NCBI GenBank assembly: GCA_033721955.1
Contig: JAWVZY010000004.1
Coordinates: 1 to 30,674, forward strand
Source of the DNA: JAWVZY01 sp033721955
Lineage (GTDB): Bacteria > Patescibacteriota > Minisyncoccia > Spechtbacterales > 2-12-FULL-38-22
Reading direction: 5' to 3'
Length of the DNA: 30,674 nt
Below are positions 20,140 to 28,007 of the stretch, in pieces. The notes beneath the pieces were generated by a model. That model made no database searches. It was not told where the DNA came from and worked only from the letters and a program-made list of their open reading frames with translations. A program made the translations under genes and the position numbers. Position 1 is the stretch's first letter. Every line of letters begins with the position of its first letter.

Positions 20140-21309
20140 TTATTTACTTATTTTTATTATACCATTTAGAGCACGCTCTACATCTTTATTGGTTGTGGAA
20201 CGACCTAAACTAAAGCGTATAGTTCTGCGAGCACAATCTTTTTTACCTATCGCCTCTATAACATGGGAGGGCTCGGGTATTCTGCTCTTGCAGGCAGAAC
20301 CGCTTGATGCGTAAATACCTGCTTCATCTAAGGCCGGTAAGAGAGTTTCGGTATCTTTGCTCTCAAAACATAAGCTTATATTATTGGGCACTCTATTTTC
20401 ACGCGAACCGTTCAATGCCACGCCTGAAGTATTATCTAATATTTTTTTGATAAAAAGGTCTTGGAGCTCCTTTAGGCGAGAGTTTTCCTTTTCTTTTAAT
20501 TCTTGGGTTTCTTTCAGGGCTTCGGCAAACCCAACTATTGCCGGTAGATTTTCTGTGCCTGAATGATAACCTCTTTCCTGGTCACCTCCTGTAATTATAG
20601 GAGCAAGCTCAACGCCTTCTTTTTTATATAAAAGCGCGGCACCCTTTGGACCATATATTTTATGAGATGATATAGTCATAAGATCTACTCCCAAATTTTT
20701 TACATTTATATCTAAATAATTTGCGGCTTGCACGGCATCCGTATGAAAAAGCGCATAAGCCCCTTTAGCTTGTGCCATTCTATGTTCGCGAATTGTTTCC
20801 ATTATCTCAACTACAGGCTGTATAGTGCCTATTTCATTATTTACATAACCTACAGATACTAAAACAGTATTTTCTTTAAGTGCTTCTTTTACCTGTCCGG
20901 CGCTTATAAAACCCTCGCTGTCTACAGGTAAATATGTAACCTCCACCCCTTCTTTTTCAAGGTCACGACATGTGCTTAAAACGGCGCTGTGTTCAATGTT
21001 TGTAGTAATTATATGGGGATTTTCTTGTTTTGATGCCTTAACTATGCCACGCAGAGCAAGATTAATGCTTTCGGTGGCGGAAGAAGTAAAAATAATCTCT
21101 TTCCAGCTTGCTTCAATTATATCTCCTATGGCCTGGCGGGCTTTATCTAAAACACCCCGAGCTTTCTGGCCGGGAATATGAAGAGATGATGGATTGTAAA
21201 ACACATCTGAAAAATACGGCTCCATCACCTCCTGTGCCCTTTTAGAAACCGGGGTGGTAGCAGCATAATCTAAATATATGCCTTTTTTACTTCCGCCTGA
21301 AGAAAACAT
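20140..21309 (-). CDS. Cysteine desulfurase (IscS/NifS family)
   Basis: The 389-residue PLP enzyme removes sulfur from cysteine for Fe-S clusters or tRNA thiolation. YLDYAATTP opens the fold, H107 in IEHSAV stacks on PLP, SSHKIYGPKG holds the PLP lysine K217, and SSGSACKS carries the persulfide Cys C340 on a mobile loop. RTIRFSLGR near the C-terminus is typical. No IscU or SufU scaffold gene is visible nearby. The start is 1 nt after the PPC-domain gene and there is no SD, so the two are co-translated neighbours in an operon that probably continues into htrA. Confidence 0.92.
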   Translation of the reverse strand: MFSSGGSKKGIYLDYAATTPVSKRAQEVMEPYFSDVFYNPSSLHIPGQKARGVLDKARQAIGDIIEASWKEIIFTSSATESINLALRGIVKASKQENPHIITTNIEHSAVLSTCRDLEKEGVEVTYLPVDSEGFISAGQVKEALKENTVLVSVGYVNNEIGTIQPVVEIMETIREHRMAQAKGAYALFHTDAVQAANYLDINVKNLGVDLMTISSHKIYGPKGAALLYKKEGVELAPIITGGDQERGYHSGTENLPAIVGFAEALKETQELKEKENSRLKELQDLFIKKILDNTSGVALNGSRENRVPNNISLCFESKDTETLLPALDEAGIYASSGSACKSRIPEPSHVIEAIGKKDCARRTIRFSLGRSTTNKDVERALNGIIKISK

Positions 21310-21310
21310 T

Positions 21311-21730
21311 TTATTTTAATAGGTGTAAATTTGTTTCGTCATCAAACTCACGGCGCATTTTATCCTCGCCTGCATGTAGCATTACCTCACAAGTTGCTGA
21401 AATTACACATCGGTTAACATGTCCGCCAATTGTACTCATGTCTGCCCTGCCAAAAAGGCCATGGGCATGGACAAAAGGTTTTTCATCCTTTAGGGCAATA
21501 TTCCCTGAAATAGTTAATATTTCAAGAAACTCAGCGAAATCTGTCGTATCGTAATCTTTTTTATCCAAATTAAAATAAGCAAGCTCAAGATCTTTTGTTG
21601 AACCGATGGCCTCAAGCCAGCCGCTGTTTATTTTATTCTCAATGCAAAAATCCCGGACAGAGGAGATAAACTCGTCCCCGGGATCTAAGCGAAGAAAATA
21701 AGTATTGTTTTCTTTTTTTATAGTTTCCAT
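21311..21730 (-). CDS. PPC/DUF296-domain protein
   Basis: The 139-residue protein fits the PPC (DUF296) fold, known from plant AT-hook proteins and free-standing bacterial and archaeal homologues. Visible features are LRLDPGDEFISSVRDFCIENKI near the N-terminus, SGWLEAIGST, then the family-typical HAHGLFGRADMSTIGGHV (residues about 89-106), whose histidines can form a metal site, and ATCEVMLH. There is no AT-hook. Whether such single-domain proteins bind DNA is uncertain. It lies 20 nt after the 21751-22851 gene and 1 nt before the desulfurase gene, in an operon context. Confidence 0.85.
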   Translation of the reverse strand: METIKKENNTYFLRLDPGDEFISSVRDFCIENKINSGWLEAIGSTKDLELAYFNLDKKDYDTTDFAEFLEILTISGNIALKDEKPFVHAHGLFGRADMSTIGGHVNRCVISATCEVMLHAGEDKMRREFDDETNLHLLK

Positions 21731-21750
21731 AAACTGTGGAAATTCAACTG

Positions 21751-22851
21751 TTATTCCACTACTACTGTTCCTCCATGATTAGCCCTAACGTGGTTGTGAT
21801 AATCCCAACTACCGGATTTTTCAAATGTAAATGACCAGCTACCACCTGAAGAAATTGATTCACATGAATCAAAGGAAGAATTATCGCTATCCGGGCAGTG
21901 AGTATTTAGCGCTGTGCCTTCATAGAGCGTATGTGTGGGGTGTACGTCACTTGCTGTCCACATGCCTCTGGAACTTTCGTTCATAAATGTAACAGTGCTG
22001 CCTGCTTTAATATTTACAATAGCAGGAGAATACCCTGAATCTGTATAGGTTACAACAACATTTTCTACTGTACCTGTATCGCCCTCAGAGCCACTTTCTT
22101 CACTGGTTTCTTCACTGCTTTCTTCTTCACTCTCTGTGGTAACCTCAACGCCTGCCTCACCTTCTACCTCAACTGATGTGCCGCCATCGCTTTCCATGCT
22201 TGCCTCACCTTCTGCTTCACCCTCCATTGTTGTTTCTGTGCCCTCATCAGGGCTTTCACTTTCAACTTCGCCCTCAGCGGAACCTTCCATGTCAGGAGAT
22301 AAATTAACTCCATCCAACAAATTATTCAAGCGATCAACAGTGCGCTGCCTTGCCTCGCGACTTGCTTCAATTGCAGTATTAATACCTCCTGAAGCGGCCT
22401 CGGGTAGATTAGCTGAAACACGAACAAGCACATCTACATGAGTTTGTGTAACTGTAGCTATGCGTTCTGCCACAACTTCGGCACGAGTTTCATTCTTTGC
22501 CTTAATTTCCTCCATTTTTGCCTCGGCCTTCTCTATATTAGTTTCATATTTAGCTCTTGCTTTTTCAAAGGCCTCCTCAGATTCTTGCTCTGCCATAGCT
22601 TTGGCTTCAGCAGTTTTTTCGGCAGCTATATCCAAATAAGCGTTTGCTTTTGCCTCAGCACTAAAGGCAAAAAATACCTTCATGGCGTCAAAAAAGCTAT
22701 CTACAAAATAGAAAGCGCTATCCGGTGTTATGCCCGGATCAGGCAAATTAACTTCAGCAGATCCTTGAACATCACCGCTTGTTGATTGGGCAAAAGCGGA
22801 ACCTCCCATTAAAAATATTGCCAATAACGGCAAAATAATAAGTTTTTTCAT
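21751..22851 (-). CDS. Secreted DUF5667-like protein with C-terminal cupredoxin domain
   Basis: The frame could start with GTG at 22860, but ATG 22851 gives a classic signal peptide (MKKLIILPLLAIFLMGGSAFAQ, cleavage after AFA). Numbered from that Met, residues about 35-160 resemble DUF5667: LPDPGITPDSAFYFVDS followed by Ala/Glu-rich helices. A very acidic Gly/Ser/Glu/Thr linker spans about 185-260. Residues 265-366 form a cupredoxin-like domain with GYSPAIVNIKAGSTVTFMN, HPTHTLY and WDYHNHVRANHGG. The usual Cys and Met copper ligands are not at their expected places; the site is His-rich, and two other Cys may form a disulfide. This combination is familiar from CPR genomes. It is probably cell-surface or periplasmic, binding copper or another metal. 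Confidence 0.82.
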   Translation of the reverse strand: MKKLIILPLLAIFLMGGSAFAQSTSGDVQGSAEVNLPDPGITPDSAFYFVDSFFDAMKVFFAFSAEAKANAYLDIAAEKTAEAKAMAEQESEEAFEKARAKYETNIEKAEAKMEEIKAKNETRAEVVAERIATVTQTHVDVLVRVSANLPEAASGGINTAIEASREARQRTVDRLNNLLDGVNLSPDMEGSAEGEVESESPDEGTETTMEGEAEGEASMESDGGTSVEVEGEAGVEVTTESEEESSEETSEESGSEGDTGTVENVVVTYTDSGYSPAIVNIKAGSTVTFMNESSRGMWTASDVHPTHTLYEGTALNTHCPDSDNSSFDSCESISSGGSWSFTFEKSGSWDYHNHVRANHGGTVVVE

Positions 22852-22901
22852 AGTGAACACTTAAAATATGTTAATTACTATAGTTTTATCACTGTATCTT
22901 C

Positions 22902-22907
22902 ATTATA
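22902..22907 (-). promoter_or_regulatory. Extended -10 promoter of the cupredoxin operon
   Basis: TG-T-TATAAT with no clear -35. The leader is about 45 nt and has no SD. Confidence 0.55.
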
Positions 22908-22931
22908 ACATAGCCTATGAAGAACGAGTGA

Positions 22932-22949
22932 AGGCCGCCGACAGCGGCC
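22932..22949 (-). terminator. GC-rich hairpin after the CaCA exchanger pair
   Basis: GGCCGC/GCGGCC stem (22933-22938 with 22944-22949) with a 5-nt loop, 29 nt past the stop. It lacks a clean T-tract, so termination is uncertain. Confidence 0.45.
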
Positions 22950-22977
22950 CTTTCTACAAATAAAAGACGTAAAGCCC

Positions 22978-23991
22978 CTAAAAATACTTACAACAAGTTT
23001 TAGTAAGTTCTGTAACTATAAATATTACAAATATAACTATTAAAATAAGTCCCTCCTGTCGTGCCAAATAATCCTTTGTGCGTAAAAAATGAAAAGCTGC
23101 AAGTATTGATACGGTCATAAATATACCACCTGTCCATAAAATACCGTCTGTCACTGTTATAGGATAAATTAAAGCGGTTACGCCAAGTACAAGCGTGGAA
23201 TTGAGAGCGTTTGAGCCAAATAAACCCCCAACTGACATATCAGCAGTACCTTCTTTTACGCTTCGAAGGCCAAATGCAAGCTCAGGTAATGATGTTCCAA
23301 GACCCACTATAAAAAGACCAATAATTAAGGCGGGGACTCCTATCTCAATTGAAATGTTTTCGGCAGACCAAACAATAGCATAAGATGAGGCTACAAGTAT
23401 AGCGGTGCTTACTATAAACATAGCTAAGTTTTTAAAGAAATGGCCTAAAGTTTCTTCAAATTCTTCAACAGCCTCCTCAAGGGTTTCTTCTGCGGCAGAG
23501 GGGTGAGGAGTTCTTTTTTTATTATTTAAAACTTCTTTAAGATTAAAAACGCGAAACATATCCCACGCAAAAAGTGAAAGAAGTATAATTCCATCTATCT
23601 GGCTAAGAGTACCGTCTATTAGTAGCACAAGGGGCGACATTATAAGAACAAAGTTATATATGCGCCTCTCTGTGAAATGCTCGTGATCCTTAAGTTTTAT
23701 TTGACCTGCAACAGCAACAATAAGACCTAATACCAAAGTTAAATTTATTATATTACTTCCTATAACATTTCCAAGCACCAGATCGGGACTTTTAGACAAA
23801 GCGGCATTCACACCTACGGCGAGTTCGGGTAGTGATGTGGCAAAAGCCATTAAAACAAAGGAAATGGTGAACTCAGAAACGCCAAGATAGCGAGCCATAA
23901 CAGATAACGCGCGTACAACAAAAACCCCGCTTTTTATAAGCACAAATATACCCAGGGCTAAAAGAGTTAGATTTCCAAAGATTAAAAACAT
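22978..23991 (-). CDS. Ca2+/cation antiporter (CaCA/YrbG-like), copy 2
   Basis: The 337-residue integral membrane protein has about ten TM helices and the two inverted alpha repeats of the CaCA superfamily. Repeat 1 has ATSLPELAVGVNAAL, then LGNVIGSNIINLTL (about residues 51-86). Repeat 2 has GLGTSLPELAFGLRSV, then GGLFGSNALNSTL (about 230-270). The conserved Glu in SLPE and Asn in GSN line the ion path. It exchanges Na+ or H+ for Ca2+; the ion cannot be decided from sequence alone. A cytosolic linker (about 155-185) is acidic. It starts 1 nt after the upstream paralogue, so the pair is one transcript. Confidence 0.9.
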   Translation of the reverse strand: MFLIFGNLTLLALGIFVLIKSGVFVVRALSVMARYLGVSEFTISFVLMAFATSLPELAVGVNAALSKSPDLVLGNVIGSNIINLTLVLGLIVAVAGQIKLKDHEHFTERRIYNFVLIMSPLVLLIDGTLSQIDGIILLSLFAWDMFRVFNLKEVLNNKKRTPHPSAAEETLEEAVEEFEETLGHFFKNLAMFIVSTAILVASSYAIVWSAENISIEIGVPALIIGLFIVGLGTSLPELAFGLRSVKEGTADMSVGGLFGSNALNSTLVLGVTALIYPITVTDGILWTGGIFMTVSILAAFHFLRTKDYLARQEGLILIVIFVIFIVTELTKTCCKYF

Positions 23992-23992
23992 T

Positions 23993-24976
23993 CTAAAACA
24001 CTATTATTTGCGTGGTTACAAATGCCGCATATACAATAAGAAGAATAATTCCTTCTTTGCGCGTAATTGAACTTTTCTTCCGCAAAAACATAAATGCAAG
24101 AAGAATTACAAATACTGTAAATATTCCGGTAACTATGTAATTATTATATGCTGTAAGATAAATTGGCTCTATTAAAGATACGATGCCAAGTATTAAAGTA
24201 GAGTTCATAACCGCTGAGCCAAATAAATCACCTAAAGAGACGCCATCTCTATCACTCTTAACACTCCTAATACCTATAGAAAGCTCCGGTAATGATGTAC
24301 CTATTCCTATAACAAATATTCCAATGAGGAACTCGGGTATGCCAAACTCCTGTGAAATATTTGTTACAGATACAACCATAAGATATGCCGCAAAAAGAAG
24401 AATAGGCACACTTAAGGCAAATGTTACTGCCTTCTTAATAAAATCCTCTTTTGTTTCAATTGTATGGGCAGCATGTGGTGCTAAATGGGGTCTAAAGGCC
24501 TTCTTTTTTATAACTATATCTCTTTCTGCCAACATTCTAACAGCATTTAAAACGGCAAACACTAAAAGAAATATACCATCAAGACGTGAAAGTGAACCAT
24601 CTACAAGAAGAATCAAAGGTGCGCATATAAAAAGAAAAGATATTACTCTCCCCTCCTTAAAATGCTTATAATCCTTTAATTCCATTTCACCACCTATAAC
24701 AGAAACAAACCCCATTATAAGAGTAAGGTTTACTATATTTGTGCCTAATATATCGCCCAAAGAAAGTTCAGGAACTCCCGAAAGTGCGGAATTTATACCT
24801 ACTGTAATCTCGGGCAATGATGTTGCAACAGATAAAAGTAAAAAAGATAATACAAATTCTGAAAAATGCAAAAACCTTGCCATTGCAGACAAGGAGCGCA
24901 CAACATACATGCCTGCCTTAATAAGCAAATATATACCCAAACTGAGAACTAATAAATTTAGAAATATTCCTTCCAT
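23993..24976 (-). CDS. Ca2+/cation antiporter (CaCA/YrbG-like), copy 1
   Basis: This 327-residue paralogue of the downstream gene has repeat 1 VATSLPEITVGINSAL with GDILGTNIVNLTL, and repeat 2 GIGTSLPELSIGIRSV with GDLFGSAVMNSTL. In repeat 1 GSN is replaced by GTN, and in repeat 2 by GSA, so the Asn is displaced in the second half; ion selectivity may differ from copy 2. The cytosolic linker is basic and His-containing (KKKAFRPHLAPHAAH). A TATTAT box lies 7 nt before the ATG with no SD, consistent with a leaderless mRNA. The side-by-side pair may form a heterodimer or handle different cations; this is inference. Confidence 0.9.
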   Translation of the reverse strand: MEGIFLNLLVLSLGIYLLIKAGMYVVRSLSAMARFLHFSEFVLSFLLLSVATSLPEITVGINSALSGVPELSLGDILGTNIVNLTLIMGFVSVIGGEMELKDYKHFKEGRVISFLFICAPLILLVDGSLSRLDGIFLLVFAVLNAVRMLAERDIVIKKKAFRPHLAPHAAHTIETKEDFIKKAVTFALSVPILLFAAYLMVVSVTNISQEFGIPEFLIGIFVIGIGTSLPELSIGIRSVKSDRDGVSLGDLFGSAVMNSTLILGIVSLIEPIYLTAYNNYIVTGIFTVFVILLAFMFLRKKSSITRKEGIILLIVYAAFVTTQIIVF

Positions 24977-24983
24977 ACTATAT

Positions 24984-25012
24984 ATAATAAGATGTAAAAA
25001 CAGCGCCTACAA
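24984..25012 (-). promoter_or_regulatory. Leaderless promoter of the CaCA pair
   Basis: TTGTAG (25007-25012), 17 nt, TATTAT (24984-24989). The -35 lies in the loop of the ppa terminator hairpin, and the start site should coincide with the ATG at 24976. Confidence 0.55.
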
Positions 25013-25024
25013 GGAGCTGTTTTT
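24995..25024 (-). terminator. ppa terminator
   Basis: 9-bp stem (24996-25004 with 25016-25024), 11-nt loop, with a T-rich 3' arm; 14 nt past the stop. Confidence 0.85.
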
Positions 25025-25037
25025 GGATAATTATTTA

Positions 25038-25553
25038 TTATTTATCTACTGATTTCTTTATCTCTTCAAGCGCCACCTCCTTTCCATGAAAATTCTTTAT
25101 TTTAACCCACTTTTTAGGTTCAAGTTCCTTGTAATGCTCATAAAAATGGCGAATTTCTTCTCTAACTGCCGAGGAAAGATCTTCAACGGTATCCACATTA
25201 ATAAAAAATGGATCCACATGATGAGTACCTACAGCGATTATCTTATTATCTATGCCACTTTCATCTTCCATTTCAAGCATTCCTATTGGCCTTGCCTTAA
25301 CAATTACACCGGGATGTACGGAACGCGAGGCAATAAATATAACATCTAAAGGATCCCCGTCTCCTGATTCTGTTTCGGGTATATGGCCATAATTAAAAGG
25401 ATATGCCATTGCCGAAGATATAAATCTATCCACCTCTATAAGACCTGAATCATGGTCAAAATCATATTTAACCGAAGAGCCCTTTGGTATTTCTACCAGG
25501 ACATTAAATTTTTCGGGAAACTCTTTGCCTTTTGAAAGTTTTGATATCTTCAT
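25038..25553 (-). CDS. ppa: Inorganic pyrophosphatase, family I
   Basis: The 171-residue soluble enzyme hydrolyses pyrophosphate to phosphate in the cytoplasm. The signature DGDPLDV carries metal ligands D65, D67 and D70, with D102 in ESGIDNKII; numbering coincides with the E. coli enzyme. The active-site SSVKYDFD (K29), AYPFNYGHIP and KKWVKIKNF are also present. Length is typical (about 170-180). An extended -10 TGGTATAAT ends 8 nt before the ATG and there is no SD, so the mRNA is probably leaderless. It lies downstream of a membrane pyrophosphatase gene acting on the same substrate. Confidence 0.95.
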   Translation of the reverse strand: MKISKLSKGKEFPEKFNVLVEIPKGSSVKYDFDHDSGLIEVDRFISSAMAYPFNYGHIPETESGDGDPLDVIFIASRSVHPGVIVKARPIGMLEMEDESGIDNKIIAVGTHHVDPFFINVDTVEDLSSAVREEIRHFYEHYKELEPKKWVKIKNFHGKEVALEEIKKSVDK

Positions 25554-25561
25554 ATATATCT

Positions 25562-25590
25562 ATTATACCAAACAAAAAACCGAGCGTGAA
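25562..25590 (-). promoter_or_regulatory. ppa promoter (leaderless)
   Basis: TATAAT (25562-25567) preceded by TGG, with a weak TTCACG (25585-25590) 17 nt upstream, inside the preceding terminator hairpin. Confidence 0.65.
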
Positions 25591-25602
25591 CGCTCAGTTT
25601 TT
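25573..25602 (-). terminator. Terminator of the 57-residue protein gene
   Basis: GAGCG/CGCTC stem (25582-25586 with 25591-25595), extended through flanking A and T runs; 16 nt after the stop. Confidence 0.85.
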
Positions 25603-25617
25603 TGTTATAAGTATAGT

Positions 25618-25791
25618 TTAAGCTAAAGCGCTAAGATCGCGCATAAACACAAACTGACCTACCTGCAGTATAAAATACGCAATACCAATACTGCTAAGGA
25701 GCGCCAGGAAGAGAGTAAACATATAATTGTCTAAAATACCCTCTAGCGAACCTTTGATTCCTGTATTTTTTTTATTTTCTGTATTCTCCAT
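25618..25791 (-). CDS. 57-residue single-TM protein between two pyrophosphatase genes
   Basis: The longest frame opens at TTG 25830, but that TTG is the -35 box (TTGACC, 25825-25830). The ATG at 25791, 9 nt after TATAAT, is therefore the start. The product is MENTENKKNTGIKGSLEGIL followed by one or two hydrophobic segments (residues about 21-47) and MRDLSALA. The family is not recognised; the hydrophilic head plus membrane helix recalls SecE-like or small complex subunits, but no SecE signature is convincing. Its position directly between hppA and ppa suggests, without proof, an accessory role in pyrophosphate energetics. Confidence 0.65.
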   Translation of the reverse strand: MENTENKKNTGIKGSLEGILDNYMFTLFLALLSSIGIAYFILQVGQFVFMRDLSALA

Positions 25792-25800
25792 AGTACTTTT

Positions 25801-25830
25801 ATTATACAGCAATAAAAGCTTAAAGGTCAA
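25801..25830 (-). promoter_or_regulatory. Promoter of the 57-residue protein gene
   Basis: TTGACC (25825-25830), an 18-nt spacer and TATAAT (25801-25806). The leader is about 2-3 nt. Confidence 0.75.
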
Positions 25831-25849
25831 TTGTTTTGTATGTGGAAAT

Positions 25850-27862
25850 TTACCTTAAAAATCTAACAAGCAAAAGTGCTACCACATTCATAACTTTAAT
25901 AACAGGGTTGATCGCGGGACCTGCTGTATCTTTGTAAGGATCTCCCACTGTGTCTCCGGTTACCGCGGCTTTATGCGCCTCTGAACCCTTGCCGCCAAGA
26001 TTGCCTTCTTCAATATATTTTTTAGCATTATCCCATGCGGCACCTCCTGATGTCATAGAAATAGCTACAAAAAGTCCTGTGATAATTACACCTATAAGCG
26101 CGCCTCCAAGGCCTTCGGGACCTATAGTAAACCAGATGAGCACCGGTATAACAACGGGCAAAAGTGCGGGCACTATCATTTCTTTAATCGCAGAATTTGT
26201 AACAAGAGATACTGCGCGAGCATAATCAGGTTTTTGAGTGCCTTCCATAATACCGGGCATTTCACGAAACTGCCTTCTTACCTCTTCAATTACAGAACCG
26301 GCTGCTTTTCCAACAGCGCGCATAGCAAAAGAAGCAAAAAGATAAGGGACAGCGGCACCTGCCAAAAGGCCGGCAAGAACATTTGGATTTTCAAGTACAA
26401 AATCTAAATTTTCTCCCGCCTTAAATTCTTCAAGAAAAGCTACAAAAAGTACAAGTGCGGCAAGTCCGGCTGAAGCAATAGCATAACCTTTAGTTACCGC
26501 TTTTGTTGTATTTCCTACGGCATCAAGTGCGTCTGTAACATCACGTACTTCTGAGGGCAGTTCTGACATTTCAGCGATACCACCGGCATTATCTGTAATT
26601 GGACCAAAGGCATCAACAGCAATAATTATACCCGACAGTGAAAGCATTGATGCGGCAGCAATAGCTACGCCTATAAGGCCTGCCGCGGCATGAGCTCCGA
26701 GAGTTCCACCTATTATAACAAGTACAGGCAGAGCCGTTGCCTCCATGCCGTATGCAAGACCGGCTATAATATTAGTCGCGTGACCTGATTTTGATGCCTC
26801 TGCAATATCTTTAACAGCCCGAAAACGCTTTGAGGTATAATATTCGGTTATAAGCACCATAGCTACTGTAACTCCAATCCCAACAAGGGCTGCTATTCTT
26901 AGGCCGGGCTCTGTAATTACATGCATAAAACCGAGTGAGGCAAAAAGTGCTGAGGCAAATACCCCAATATAAAGAGCGCTCATAATGCGGCCTGCCTCAT
27001 CTTTGCCGCTAAGCCATGACATAAGCGCTTTTGAAAATGAATTAATGCGTACAAATACCGAAGCTACTATTGAAGCGATCGCCGCTACAGCTCCCAAAAG
27101 AAGCGGTACATATATAAGCTCAGGTCTTGCAAGCGAAATTAAAAGCATGGCAGCTACTGTGGTTACAACGTATGTTTCAAAAAGGTCTGCGGCCATTCCC
27201 GCATCATCCCCTACATTATCCCCTACATTATCTGCAATTACGGCGGGGTTTCTTGGGTCATCTTCGGGAATTCCGGCCTCTACCTTACCTACAAGGTCGG
27301 CACCTACATCAGCTGCTTTTGTATAAATACCTCCTCCAAGACGGGCAAATACTGAAATTAAAGAACCACCAAAGCCAAGGGCTATAAGAGGTGTGAGATC
27401 TTCTATGCCGAAAAGTTTCGCAATTAAAACAATGGAGGCGAGAGCAAGCCCCACAACAGCAAAACCGGTAACAGCCCCTCCCTTAAAAGCGAGATTAAAA
27501 GCTCCCGAAAGTCCGCTACTTGCCTTGTGAGCAACGCGAACATTAGCGCGTACCGCGATAAGCATGCCAAAGATACCGGCAAGAGCGGATGCTATAGCTC
27601 CCACTAAAAATCCGACTGCCGCACCCATTCCAAGGGGTGAGAACCAAATACCAACGGTTAAAATAAGAGCAACTATTGAAACTGCTCTGTACTGACGTGT
27701 AAGAAAAGCTACAGAGCCCTCTTGTATAGCTTTTGCTATCTCCTGCATGCGCTCTGTTCCTGTTTTCTCTTTAAGAATGCGTAACGCTAAAAAAGCGGCA
27801 TAGACCATTGAAAGCCCTGCAGCTATAAGTGAAAAAACTAATGGATTCTCTGTTAAAAACAT
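25850..27862 (-). CDS. hppA: Membrane H+-translocating pyrophosphatase, K+-independent type
   Basis: The 670-residue, roughly 15-16 TM enzyme couples pyrophosphate hydrolysis to ion pumping. The catalytic loop DVGADLVGKVEAGIPEDDPR (about 185-204) and DNVGDNVGD (211-219) bind Mg-pyrophosphate, and TGDTVGDPYKDTAGP closes the active site near the C-terminus. The cation-dependence motif reads GNTTKAVTKG with K454 and T457, the state known for K+-independent proton pumps (Ala and Gly in K+-dependent ones). A TATAAT or TATTAT box ends 4-11 nt before the ATG with no SD. In a fermentative cell this would build a proton gradient from biosynthetic pyrophosphate. Confidence 0.95.
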   Translation of the reverse strand: MFLTENPLVFSLIAAGLSMVYAAFLALRILKEKTGTERMQEIAKAIQEGSVAFLTRQYRAVSIVALILTVGIWFSPLGMGAAVGFLVGAIASALAGIFGMLIAVRANVRVAHKASSGLSGAFNLAFKGGAVTGFAVVGLALASIVLIAKLFGIEDLTPLIALGFGGSLISVFARLGGGIYTKAADVGADLVGKVEAGIPEDDPRNPAVIADNVGDNVGDDAGMAADLFETYVVTTVAAMLLISLARPELIYVPLLLGAVAAIASIVASVFVRINSFSKALMSWLSGKDEAGRIMSALYIGVFASALFASLGFMHVITEPGLRIAALVGIGVTVAMVLITEYYTSKRFRAVKDIAEASKSGHATNIIAGLAYGMEATALPVLVIIGGTLGAHAAAGLIGVAIAAASMLSLSGIIIAVDAFGPITDNAGGIAEMSELPSEVRDVTDALDAVGNTTKAVTKGYAIASAGLAALVLFVAFLEEFKAGENLDFVLENPNVLAGLLAGAAVPYLFASFAMRAVGKAAGSVIEEVRRQFREMPGIMEGTQKPDYARAVSLVTNSAIKEMIVPALLPVVIPVLIWFTIGPEGLGGALIGVIITGLFVAISMTSGGAAWDNAKKYIEEGNLGGKGSEAHKAAVTGDTVGDPYKDTAGPAINPVIKVMNVVALLLVRFLR

Positions 27863-27866
27863 ATAT

Positions 27867-27879
27867 ATTATAAATAATA
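27867..27879 (-). promoter_or_regulatory. hppA -10 region (leaderless or near-leaderless)
   Basis: Overlapping candidates TATAAT (27867-27872) and TATTAT (27874-27879) lie 4 and 11 nt before the ATG. No convincing -35. Confidence 0.5.
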
Positions 27880-27961
27880 TTAATTAATGGTATTAATTCA
27901 CTCTTATCATATTACACGCAAAAGCATTTAATTTCAACGGCTATGCGCCCGCATGATAATT

Positions 27962-27986
27962 AAAAACCCCGCTTAAAAAAGCAAGG
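27962..27986 (-). terminator. Terminator of the 28008-28412 gene
   Basis: 6-bp stem with two G-T pairs (27967-27972 with 27981-27986), 8-nt A/T loop, then TTTTT on the minus strand. Confidence 0.7.
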
Positions 27987-28007
27987 GCATTAATAAAAGG
28001 GCTGAAT

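Noticed and set aside
25618..25791. SecE for the 57-residue protein
   Set aside because: Size and topology are similar, but no convincing SecE signature is present, and neither nusG nor ribosomal genes follow.
25618..25830. TTG start at 25830 for the small pyrophosphatase-neighbour gene
   Set aside because: That TTG is the first half of the TTGACC -35 box.
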